From positions 1-10,658 of the forward strand of contig JAIFKN010000144.1 in assembly GCA_020049615.1 (NCBI GenBank): DNA of 10,658 bases. The letters run 5' to 3'. Source of the stretch: a bacterium (GTDB lineage Bacteria; Planctomycetota; UBA11346). The number at the start of each line of letters is the position of its first letter. Within the stretch, counting starts at the first letter, position 1. Shown in pieces: positions 1 to 6,683 of the stretch. Below the pieces are notes generated by a model, which saw nothing but the letters and a program-made list of their open reading frames with translations, did no database searches and had not been told where the DNA came from. The translations under genes and the position numbers were made by a program.

Positions 1-1
1 G

Positions 2-37
2 GTCACCGCCCTGCGCCAGTCGGGCAACATCGACTGA
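2..37 (+). CDS. Possible 3' end of an unidentified gene
   Basis: Reading from base 2, eleven sense codons (VTALRQSGNID) are followed by TGA at 35-37. If this is real, it is the tail of a gene entering from the left and convergent with the operon and the transposase. Eleven residues are too few to name a family or to prove coding. Other frames, including one on the minus strand, are also open here. No clear hairpin plus T-run follows the stop. Confidence 0.2.
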   Translation, partial: VTALRQSGNID

Positions 38-115
38 GAAGCGGGTGCCTTTCGGGCGCGATGTCGAGCCGTCGTGCCAGCGTGGCGGATCACAACGTCC
101 ACGTCCTCAAGGAAA

Positions 116-119
116 CTAG
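116..119. repeat. CTAG target-site duplication, left copy
   Basis: CTAG immediately outside the left inverted repeat is matched by CTAG at 1417-1420 outside the right one. IS5-group elements are known to favour and duplicate short palindromic sites of this kind. Four bases could match by chance, but both copies sit exactly at the inverted-repeat edges. Confidence 0.65.
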
Positions 120-134
120 CAGGTTGAGGAAAAA
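120..134 (+). repeat. Left terminal inverted repeat of the IS
   Basis: The sequence caggttgaggaaaaa pairs with the right end at 1402-1416 with two mismatches. It is the transposase 3' end of the element, about 120 bp past the transposase stop. It is directly preceded by CTAG at 116-119. Confidence 0.85.
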
Positions 135-254
135 TGGCAGCGATTCGACCGTCGCCACCCCGTTTCGGGATTTCAGGCGCGCTTTGTAGCCCCGCAGGGC
201 GTCATTCCCCGCCCAGTTCGGCGATTTTGTCGCCGTCCGGGCAGCCTTCGGCCG

Positions 255-1322
255 TCAGGCGGCGGCCACGAAGGCCGTCGCCGGCAGCAATCTTCGCATG
301 CGCACCAGGTTGTATGCGGCTGCCGTGAGTTCGAACATCCAGTCGACCTGTGCCGTGCCGCGATGACGTACCTTGCGCATGAGTCCGATCGTCTTCATCC
401 AGCCGAAGACCTCCTCGATCATCTTGCGCCGGCGTTGGCTGACCGCATAGCCAGGATGGCGAGTCGTGCGCCCATCGATGCCGGATGACCGATGTCCGCT
501 GGTATTCTGGGCGACATGTGGCGTCAGCCCGCAGCGGCGGACTCCAGTGATAAATACCTGCTGATCGTACCCCTTGTCGCCGCCAACCGTGCCGCGCTCG
601 TGCTTGCCCAACTGGGCCAGCGCCGCCTCCACCTCTGCCTTGCCGGAGGCCGTCGTGGCCAGGGCAGCGACGACCAAGCCGTTGCGGTTCTCGGTGACCA
701 GGTTCCCGCTGTAGACCAGCTTCGCGCCATCGCCGCCTTTACGCATGAGCCGCGCGTCGGGATCGGTGACCGAGGCGTGCGTGTCGTTGCTGCGTGTCTG
801 GCCTTTGAAATCCACGGTCGGGTTTCGACCGCCACTCTGGTTGGTGTCGTTGCCGCCACTGCCGTCCTTGGGCTTGAAGCTCTTCTGGCTCGCCCACGCC
901 TCCAGGAAGGTTCCGTCGACCGTGAAATGCTCGTCAGACATCAGACCGGCTGCCTGCGCCTGAGCGACGACAGCCTGGAAGAAATGGCGCGAGATCTCGT
1001 GCTCCAGAAGCCTGTCCCGGTTCTTGCCGAAGGTCGTCGCATCCCACACCGCTTCGTCCATGCCAAGGCCAATGAACCAGCGGAACAGCAGGTTGTATCG
1101 GATCTGCTCGACCAGCAGGCGCTCGCTGCGCACCGTGTAGAGCATCTGGATCAACTGGGCACGCAGCAGGCGTTCCGGTGCAATGCTCGGGCGACCATGG
1201 GAGGCGTACATCCGATCCAGACGGGGGCCGATCGCTTCAAGGGCGCGATCGACCAGGACCAGGATCCGGCGCAGCGGGTGGTCCGCCGGGATGCGGGACT
1301 CCATGTCCACGTAGCTGAACAT
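255..1322 (-). CDS. IS5-family DDE transposase
   Basis: This cut-and-paste transposase of 355 residues acts on the inverted repeats of its own element. The N-terminal part (MFSYVDMESRIPADHPLRRI, about residues 1-90) is the helical DUF772-type domain of IS5 transposases. The DDE residues are likely D136 (FTVDGT), D249 (GGDKGYD) and E303 (MIEEVFGWMK), in the usual order and spacing. The length fits the IS5 group. An in-frame ATG ten codons upstream (1352) would give 365 residues. The ATG at 1322 is preferred because family members begin with MFSY and AGGG lies just upstream (1327-1330). The upstream ATG also overlaps a possible -10 box. No frameshift or internal stop is seen. Confidence 0.93.
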   Translation of the reverse strand: MFSYVDMESRIPADHPLRRILVLVDRALEAIGPRLDRMYASHGRPSIAPERLLRAQLIQMLYTVRSERLLVEQIRYNLLFRWFIGLGMDEAVWDATTFGKNRDRLLEHEISRHFFQAVVAQAQAAGLMSDEHFTVDGTFLEAWASQKSFKPKDGSGGNDTNQSGGRNPTVDFKGQTRSNDTHASVTDPDARLMRKGGDGAKLVYSGNLVTENRNGLVVAALATTASGKAEVEAALAQLGKHERGTVGGDKGYDQQVFITGVRRCGLTPHVAQNTSGHRSSGIDGRTTRHPGYAVSQRRRKMIEEVFGWMKTIGLMRKVRHRGTAQVDWMFELTAAAYNLVRMRRLLPATAFVAAA

Positions 1323-1350
1323 CGATCCCTGTCGCTCGTCTGAACCGCGC

Positions 1351-1385
1351 ATGATAAGCCCCTCTACCTATAGGGGGCTTGTCAA
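1351..1385 (-). promoter_or_regulatory. Possible transposase promoter with an internal dyad
   Basis: Reading on the minus strand, a perfect TTGACA (1385-1380) is followed 23 nt later by TATCAT (1356-1351). Between them, at 1380-1356, lies an inverted repeat: aagcccc, 11-nt loop, ggggctt. The 23-nt spacing is too long for an ordinary sigma-70 promoter, so either the boxes are wrong or the dyad matters, as an operator or as a hairpin in read-through RNA. A start near 1344 would give a short leader before the ATG at 1322. Confidence 0.35.
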
Positions 1386-1401
1386 GGCCACCCGCTGGGC
1401 C

Positions 1402-1416
1402 TTTTTCCGCAGCCTG
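1402..1416 (-). repeat. Right terminal inverted repeat of the IS
   Basis: On the minus strand this reads caggctgcggaaaaa, matching the left end at 13 of 15 bases. It is followed by CTAG (1417-1420). One base later a second CTAG (1422-1425) contains the TAG stop codon of the neighbouring glycosyltransferase. Confidence 0.85.
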
Positions 1417-1420
1417 CTAG
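1417..1420. repeat. CTAG target-site duplication, right copy
   Basis: This is the partner of the CTAG at 116-119. The pre-insertion site would have read ggaaaCTAGcctagcgag, so the element landed between the glycosyltransferase stop codon and its downstream flank. Confidence 0.65.
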
Positions 1421-1421
1421 C

Positions 1422-2483
1422 CTAGCGAGCGTAGCGTTCGAGCATCTGCATCGCTGCCGGCGCTGCCTGCCTGCACAACTCGTCGCGGTGCCGACCGCCC
1501 GCAAGGCTGAGACGGTGGCGCAGGCTATCGTACAGGCGCAGCATCGGGCCGGGGATCCGCGTCAGTCGTCTGAGGCGCCTGGCACCCTCCGCATCCTGCA
1601 AGTCGACCCCGAGATGCTCCAGGCACCGCGCCAGTTCAGCGTTCAGGCCCCTGGCATGGGCCAGCCGACCCAGCCGGCCAAACTGGCTGGTGCCGTAGGT
1701 CTCCACCAGCTGGCGTCGGAACACGATGGCGTCGGCCTCGGACAGGACGCCGCGGGGAAAATGGTCGCGCAGGTAGCGGACCGAAGGCCAGAGCATCTGG
1801 AGGGCGGCGTCGATGTCATGCCCGGCGCGGGTGCTGGTGGAACCAGGATGCTGGGTGAAGACGGCGACCGGTACGCGAGTCACTCCGATACCCCCCTTGG
1901 CTGCGGCGTGCAGGGTCCACAGCACATCCGAGGCGTGGAAGTCGGGATGACCGGGATGGAAGCCGGCATCCAGCACCGCGCTGCGAAAGAGCAGACCGGT
2001 GTTCTGCGGACGCACATCCCCGCAGACCAGTCGGCAGGCCTGTTCCGGCGGGCAGAAGCCGTCTGGCCAGCCGGGGGCCGGCATCGAGGCGACGAAACCC
2101 CGCTCACCGATCAGCAGCACGAGCCCGCCCCAGGCCATCGCCTGCGGATGCTGCCGGAGGCCCCGCATGCCGATCTCCAGGCATCCCGGGAGCAGGATGT
2201 CGTCGTCAGATAGCATGCAGAAGTGCTCAGTGCGCACCTGTGAGAAGGCCCAGCCGAAGTTGGCCTGCGGACCGAGGTTGGTGTGATGACGATGGTAGCG
2301 GATGCGCACGTCGCGCCGGATGAAGTCGGCGACGACCTCACCCGTCGTGTCGCCGGAATCGTTGTCGCAGACCAGAACGGTGAGATCACGCCAGGTCTGG
2401 GCCTGGAGGCTGCGCAGGGCGCGAGCCAGGAGCTGCGGACGGCGGTAGGTAGGCACGAGAACGGTGACGACAGGAGCCCGCAT
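1422..2483 (-). CDS. Family 2 glycosyltransferase
   Basis: This predicted GT-A fold glycosyltransferase of 353 residues should transfer a sugar from a nucleotide donor to a growing lipid-linked saccharide at the inner face of the membrane. The N-terminus (VTVLVPTYRRPQLLARAL, residues 6-23) is the classic GT2 opening. CDND (39-42) matches the nucleotide-binding strand. The metal-binding motif SDDDILLPG has its acidic triplet at 93-95. Beyond about residue 240 the protein is helical, Arg/Leu-rich and not recognised; no membrane segment is seen. It is the last gene of the operon. Its ATG lies 3 nt after the flippase stop, with GGAGG (2494-2498) 10 nt upstream. The TAG stop is 5 bp from the IS terminus, so the reading frame is complete. 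Donor and acceptor cannot be told from sequence. Confidence 0.9.
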   Translation of the reverse strand: MRAPVVTVLVPTYRRPQLLARALRSLQAQTWRDLTVLVCDNDSGDTTGEVVADFIRRDVRIRYHRHHTNLGPQANFGWAFSQVRTEHFCMLSDDDILLPGCLEIGMRGLRQHPQAMAWGGLVLLIGERGFVASMPAPGWPDGFCPPEQACRLVCGDVRPQNTGLLFRSAVLDAGFHPGHPDFHASDVLWTLHAAAKGGIGVTRVPVAVFTQHPGSTSTRAGHDIDAALQMLWPSVRYLRDHFPRGVLSEADAIVFRRQLVETYGTSQFGRLGRLAHARGLNAELARCLEHLGVDLQDAEGARRLRRLTRIPGPMLRLYDSLRHRLSLAGGRHRDELCRQAAPAAMQMLERYAR

Positions 2484-2486
2484 GCC

Positions 2487-4031
2487 TCAAGATCCTCCGC
2501 GCGCAAACGAACGCCCGATGGTTGCGACGACCCAAGCACGCAGGGCCGGGCAGACCACGACGACGGCCAGCGTGGACACCACGAAAGAGGCGGCAGCCAT
2601 GCCGACGCGCGCGGCATCCTGACAGGAGTCGGCGCACACCAGATGCGCGGTCCAGGCGATCACCACCGCTGCCGCGATAGGCAGCAGGACGCTATCCAGG
2701 TACCAACTGCGCATGCCATCGCGCCCAAGCCGGATGTGCATCAACGGAACGACCACTAGTAGGTAGGCGAGGTTGAGCACGCACCACATGCCCACCACGC
2801 CGACCGCACCCCAGCGTCCGTAGGCGACGATCGCTCCCGGCAGCAGTAGCACGATAGCGCAGAGGTTCGACACCGCCATCAGCCGCGTCCATCCGTGTGC
2901 CAGCATCCAGGCCAATGGCAGGCTCATGAAGCCGTTGCAGAGGTTCCCGACCAGGAAGGCGACGAGGAGCGGCTCGACCTGGGCAGCCAGGACCGGATCG
3001 CCTATCCACACACGCAGGATCGGCCCGGCGAACATGACCACCGCGACTACCCCGGGCACCAGCATTGCCGCCACCGCCTGGGTGGAGAGACGGTACAGGT
3101 CGAGCGCATCCTGGCGCGAACCAGCGGCGATCAGGCGGGTGAGCCGCGGGTAGACGGCGCTGAAGACCGGCGCGACCACGCGGAAAGTACCGCTGGATAC
3201 GTTGGCCGCGAAGGTGTAGACGCCGAACGTTGCCAGCGGCATCAGCCGTCCGAGCACGGCCTTGTCCAACTGCATCAGGATCACCGAGGTCAGCGAGATC
3301 GCGTTCATCCCGCCGGCGAAGCCGCGGGAATCGCGCCAGGCAGCAGGGTTCCAGCGGCGGCACATCCCATTCCAGCCGAGCAGCCTCCACAGCATCCAGC
3401 GCAGCACCAGCATCTGCGCCAGGCCGCAGACGGCGAGGAAGGCGAAGAACGCTTGCGGAGGGGCCTGTAGCACGGCCAGCACAACGATCACGCCGAGATA
3501 TTGCACCACGGTCGTCGCCAGTGCCAAGAGGCCGGCCCCGACCTGCCGCTCCAGACCGGCTAGGCCGGCAGTGTAGAGCGCGATGTTCCAACGCATAGCA
3601 AAGCCGATGCCTAGCCACACCATCGACCAGGTCATGACCTCGACAGGGAGCGCGCCGGGATTCAGCCAGGTCGCCGCCAGCAACGGTCCGCTGCAGCAGA
3701 GCGCCACTCCGAGGGCCAGGCCAATGCAGGTGAAGATGGCCTCGAGGCCGGCGACGACCTCCCTAGTCTCGCGCAGGGCGAGCTGCTCGGCCTGGGCTAG
3801 GCGACGCCCGACCGCGGCGGTGAGCCCGAACTCGAACGTCGCGCCAATCGCCGCCAGGACGCCGAACAGGCCGAACAGGCCGAAGGCCTCATGGCCAAGC
3901 AAGCGCAGGTAGAGCGGGGCCATGCACAGGGCGATGGTCGCCGTCCCCAGCGATGACGCGGCATTGGCGGCCAGATTCGCCCTGGCGGAGGAGCGTCGTA
4001 CCAGCAGCCGGTCCCGATCGTCCATGCTCAC
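2487..4031 (-). CDS. wzx: Wzx-type polysaccharide flippase
   Basis: This predicted inner-membrane flippase of the MATE/MVF superfamily (polysaccharide synthase family) moves undecaprenyl-linked oligosaccharide units to the periplasm. The product is 514 residues, near the upper end for the family. It is almost entirely hydrophobic, with roughly 12-14 membrane helices. The first is at about 23-45 (SLGTATIALCMAPLYLRLLG), followed by the glycine-rich FGLFGLFGVLAAIGA segment. A positively charged N-terminus suggests a cytoplasmic start. The internal QLDKAVLGRLMPLATFGVYTF stretch resembles the conserved loop of Wzx proteins. The frame starts with GTG at 4031, giving a GTGA overlap with the preceding stop; an ATG two codons later (4025) is an equally good start. 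The flippase implies Wzy-type assembly, but no polymerase lies in the window. Confidence 0.9.
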   Translation of the reverse strand: MSMDDRDRLLVRRSSARANLAANAASSLGTATIALCMAPLYLRLLGHEAFGLFGLFGVLAAIGATFEFGLTAAVGRRLAQAEQLALRETREVVAGLEAIFTCIGLALGVALCCSGPLLAATWLNPGALPVEVMTWSMVWLGIGFAMRWNIALYTAGLAGLERQVGAGLLALATTVVQYLGVIVVLAVLQAPPQAFFAFLAVCGLAQMLVLRWMLWRLLGWNGMCRRWNPAAWRDSRGFAGGMNAISLTSVILMQLDKAVLGRLMPLATFGVYTFAANVSSGTFRVVAPVFSAVYPRLTRLIAAGSRQDALDLYRLSTQAVAAMLVPGVVAVVMFAGPILRVWIGDPVLAAQVEPLLVAFLVGNLCNGFMSLPLAWMLAHGWTRLMAVSNLCAIVLLLPGAIVAYGRWGAVGVVGMWCVLNLAYLLVVVPLMHIRLGRDGMRSWYLDSVLLPIAAAVVIAWTAHLVCADSCQDAARVGMAAASFVVSTLAVVVVCPALRAWVVATIGRSFARGGS

Positions 4032-4924
4032 GCCGGTCGCCTGAAGACGGCGATGTAGGCATCATTGCGCCCATACCGGCGCAAGAGCCGGCCGAGTAGG
4101 CGATGTCCCCACAGCGCCGTGCGTGTGATCAGGCCGCGTATCGGCCAGACCTCCGGTAGGCCGGCGGGAACGGCCCCCATCCGGTCCAGGGCCGCATTGA
4201 GAAAGCCGCCGCGCACCGTCCGCTCATGGCGCAACCCGGCCGCCGCAGCCGCGGTGATCAGGGCGCGCAGCGGACACACCTGCAGATGCCGCGGAGCATC
4301 GAGGTGAAGCCAGCGCGCACCGAACAGCTTGGCATGCAGCCCGCCGGCATCGGGCATGGCGATCACGGCGGCACCACCGGGAACGAGGCTATCGTGCATC
4401 TGGCGCAGCACCTCCCGCGGCTTAGCCAGATGCTCCAGCACATGCCAGGCGACCACGGCCTGGAAACGCCCGAGCGCCGGCATCGTCCGGCAGGGATCGT
4501 CGGACCGGTGAACATGCAACCCGGCGTCCCGCAGTCTAGCGCAGCACACTTCATCCATCTCGATGGCCTCCATGTCGTAGCCGTAGGCCACCGCCCGGCA
4601 GAAGAAACCGCCGCCGCCAGGGCCGAGCTCCAGGATGCGTGCTCCCGCAACCGCGCATGCGCCCAGGACCATTATTTTGGCCGCATCGACGCGGCTTTGA
4701 AACAGGCGCTCGGCGACCTCGTCAGGAGTCCGATAGGCAGGATAGCCGTGGCGGTAATATCTGGCCAGATCCGCAGGTATCGCTGCGATGAACCAGGTGC
4801 GGCACTGCCGGCACTCGGCATAGGCATGCCCCTCGCCGGTGACGCGCTGATTGAGGTCGGTCGCCACCAGCAAGCGCTGCCGTCGCTTGGTGCCATCGCA
4901 CATCGGACAGCGGTCACGACGCAC
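4028..4924 (-). CDS. Class I SAM-dependent methyltransferase with N-terminal zinc ribbon
   Basis: This protein of 298 residues, read from a GTG start, is likely a sugar or glycan methyltransferase. Four cysteines, C6-x2-C9 and C38-x2-C41, form an N-terminal zinc-ribbon-like knuckle. The SAM-binding loop is ILELGPGGGGFF (97-108), the acidic residue at the end of strand 2 is E122, and the post-motif WHVLEHL is at 160-166. The frame remains open to 5101, but that extension is the shadow of the upstream gene and is low-complexity. GTG at 4924 puts the first CxxC at the N-terminus and has GGGGG (4930-4934) upstream. It overlaps the upstream gene by 11 nt. Unlike the C-methyltransferase at 6684-7907 it lacks the YHEH motif and C-terminal domain, so O-methylation is more likely; this is inference. 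Confidence 0.83.
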   Translation of the reverse strand: MRRDRCPMCDGTKRRQRLLVATDLNQRVTGEGHAYAECRQCRTWFIAAIPADLARYYRHGYPAYRTPDEVAERLFQSRVDAAKIMVLGACAVAGARILELGPGGGGFFCRAVAYGYDMEAIEMDEVCCARLRDAGLHVHRSDDPCRTMPALGRFQAVVAWHVLEHLAKPREVLRQMHDSLVPGGAAVIAMPDAGGLHAKLFGARWLHLDAPRHLQVCPLRALITAAAAAGLRHERTVRGGFLNAALDRMGAVPAGLPEVWPIRGLITRTALWGHRLLGRLLRRYGRNDAYIAVFRRPA

Positions 4925-5762
4925 CGTCGCCCCCGAGCCGATGGAACGAGCGCCAGGCACACCAACCGAGTTGGCGGCGCTCCTCTGCGCCAGCGGCGGC
5001 ATAGCATCGGGTGTGGTTGTCGCCGACGATGAGGTGCTTCTGCCCACCGCTGCGGAAGATGCCGGCGCGAGGCCAATCGAGCGGTTCGTGCCCACGGCCA
5101 TCGGCGCCGGCCAGGATCAGCTCACCGCCAATCGCGAGGACGCTGGCCGACAGCCCGTGGCGACCCGCCTCTAGGGCGTAGCAGGCATCCTTGTCGCGCG
5201 GCACAGGCCAAGCCGCCATGAGGTGGTGTAGGTCGGGCGGAAGCAGGAAAGCATTGGTTCGGATGGCCGGGTTGGGGAACGGCGGATGGTCAGTCGATGC
5301 CTGACGCCAAGCGGCGCGGAAGGCGGCGCAGGCTTGGCGCAGACGGCCATACCTCGCCTGCGGCCCGGGCTCGAAGCCATGGCTCTCCCAGGAACCACTC
5401 GCACCCACCAGCCGGCCCGGGCCGCTGTGGCGCGCCAGCAGATCGAGCCAGCCGTCCACCAGCAGTTCGGAATGGGAGTTGAGGAACAGAACGGCGGCAC
5501 CGGCGGCCAATGGGATGAAGCTGCGATAAGCTCCGAGGTCGAAGCCCTCGTCCGTCACCGTCTGCTGGCGATGGGGCAGGTCGCCGAGCTGTTCCTGGTA
5601 GGGCCTCCACTCATCGTCTGGCGCGGCATCGAAGCCCTTGCGCAGCAGCACCAAATCGTGATCACACCCGGCGGGATGGCGGCGATACGAAGCGAGGAAG
5701 CGCGTGAACGCTGCCTGCCCCTCCTCCCGGCGGACCAGATGCGCGACCAGTAGCGGCATCAT
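4914..5762 (-). CDS. Uncharacterised glycosyltransferase-like protein
   Basis: The product has 282 residues and no membrane segments. Its layout recalls GT-A glycosyltransferases and the rhamnan-synthesis F (RgpF) type. A first strand (LLVAHLVRRE) is followed by VTDEGFDLGAYR (69-80), then FLNSHSELLVDGWL (93-106), where GT2 enzymes carry their D-x-D, and GASGSWES (120-127). Later come FPNPAIRTNAFLL (162-174) and a C-terminal GGQKHLIVGDNHTRCY (239-254). I believe I recognise these blocks from unnamed proteins in other polysaccharide clusters, but I cannot assign a function. The first ATG of an ATGATG pair (5762) overlaps the preceding TGA as ATGA, indicating translational coupling to the reductase. 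The long upstream in-frame extension to 5996 is a shadow. Given the context, transfer of the branched sugar is a reasonable guess. Confidence 0.6.
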   Translation of the reverse strand: MMPLLVAHLVRREEGQAAFTRFLASYRRHPAGCDHDLVLLRKGFDAAPDDEWRPYQEQLGDLPHRQQTVTDEGFDLGAYRSFIPLAAGAAVLFLNSHSELLVDGWLDLLARHSGPGRLVGASGSWESHGFEPGPQARYGRLRQACAAFRAAWRQASTDHPPFPNPAIRTNAFLLPPDLHHLMAAWPVPRDKDACYALEAGRHGLSASVLAIGGELILAGADGRGHEPLDWPRAGIFRSGGQKHLIVGDNHTRCYAAAGAEERRQLGWCAWRSFHRLGGDGAS

Positions 5763-6676
5763 CCGCCCTCCGCTGCCCGAGGACTGGCGCGGAGCATCCG
5801 CACGTACTCCGGCACCAGTTCGAGCGCCTCGCGCGCACGCCAGCCCGTCGCGAGCAGGCGGCCCGGATCGCCGACCAGGTGCGGTGGATCCCAAGCCCGA
5901 TCCGGCTTGGCACCGAAGCGGATCCGCCCAGGCGCTCCGCTCGCACCCGCCGCTGCCAGCATCAGATCGGCCAGGCGCACGCCGCGACCGGTGCATACGT
6001 TCACAGCTCCAGGCAGGCCACCGTCGAGCAGCCGCGCCAGAGCTTCGGCGAGATCGGCGACATGGATGTAGTCGCGCACCTGGCTACCGCCGCCGGCGGT
6101 GAACTCGCCGCCGGCGGTGAGGGCCGACACGACGCTCGGTAGCAACCGCTGCGCCGGCTCTCCGGGACCGAAGGGATTGAAGATCCGCGCCCAGGTGCAG
6201 GTCGCCCCGCGCTGCCGGCACAACTGCTCGAGGATGCCATGCGTCGCGACCTTGCATGCGGCGTAGAGCGTGGTCGGCGCCAGCGGATGGTCCTCCGTCA
6301 GCGGGCGGTCGGCGGCGGGTGCCGCATACTCCGCGCAGGTCCCGGCACCCACCAGCAGCGGACAGCCGGCGGCGAGCAGGGCCTCGCCCAGCGCCAGCGT
6401 CGCCGCCATGGCCCCCAGGTTGGCAGGCGACACGAGATAGGTCGCTGGATCGACAGGCCAGGCCAGGAGCAGGGCGGCATCGAAACAGCGAGCGGTCAGC
6501 GCCGTCGGCAGCGGCTCCGCTGGGCTGACGATGTGCCGGTGGTACTCGTCGGCCTGGCCGCCTGCCGGAAGCGGCCGCCGGTCCAGGGCGACCACGGTCC
6601 AACCGCGAGCGCGGCTGGCCGCCACCGCCTGCGTCCCTATGAATCCCGCTGCACCGGTGATGAGGACAGTGGGCAT
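5759..6676 (-). CDS. NAD(P)-dependent SDR, probable nucleotide-sugar 4-ketoreductase
   Basis: This extended short-chain dehydrogenase/reductase of 305 residues resembles NAD-dependent epimerases/dehydratases. The Rossmann glycine motif is TGAAGFIG (7-14). D32 ends the second strand, which usually favours NAD(H). The catalytic set is T113 (GAGT) and Y138-x3-K142 (YAACK). RDYIHVADLAEAL follows, as in UDP-glucose 4-epimerase relatives. The ATG at 6676 is chosen because the Rossmann strand begins right after it; the upstream extension to 6907 is a shadow. It starts 7 nt after the C-methyltransferase stop. Together with the epimerase and C-methyltransferase it most likely reduces the 4-keto group of the branched CDP-sugar, the role NovS plays in noviose synthesis. 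A C4 epimerase role is the alternative. Confidence 0.85.
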   Translation of the reverse strand: MPTVLITGAAGFIGTQAVAASRARGWTVVALDRRPLPAGGQADEYHRHIVSPAEPLPTALTARCFDAALLLAWPVDPATYLVSPANLGAMAATLALGEALLAAGCPLLVGAGTCAEYAAPAADRPLTEDHPLAPTTLYAACKVATHGILEQLCRQRGATCTWARIFNPFGPGEPAQRLLPSVVSALTAGGEFTAGGGSQVRDYIHVADLAEALARLLDGGLPGAVNVCTGRGVRLADLMLAAAGASGAPGRIRFGAKPDRAWDPPHLVGDPGRLLATGWRAREALELVPEYVRMLRASPRAAEGG

Positions 6677-6683
6677 GTCGTTC

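Larger units (their letters stand above)
120..1416 (-). mobile_element. IS5-family insertion sequence, apparently complete
   Basis: The element is about 1.3 kb and carries one transposase gene. Its left end (120-134) and right end (1402-1416) are inverted repeats that match at 13 of 15 positions (caggttgaggaaaaa against caggctgcggaaaaa). Both ends are flanked by CTAG, at 116-119 and 1417-1420, which fits the 4-bp palindromic target duplications known for IS5-group elements. Counting CTAG as part of the ends gives 17 of 19 matches, so the exact termini could shift by up to 4 bp. The transposase frame is unbroken, so the copy may be active. It lies just after the stop codon of the last operon gene and is transcribed in the same direction as the operon. 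Confidence 0.9.

Noticed and set aside
38..115. Gene fragment or terminator between the left-edge frame and the IS
   Set aside because: Frames on both strands are open here, but none gives a recognisable peptide, and no hairpin with a T-run was found.
492..1343. 283-codon open frame on the plus strand
   Set aside because: It is antisense to the transposase, whose DDE motifs are clear. It is a shadow.
1422..1425. Truncation of the last glycosyltransferase by the insertion sequence
   Set aside because: The TAG stop lies outside the element and outside the CTAG duplication, so the coding sequence ends on its own stop codon.
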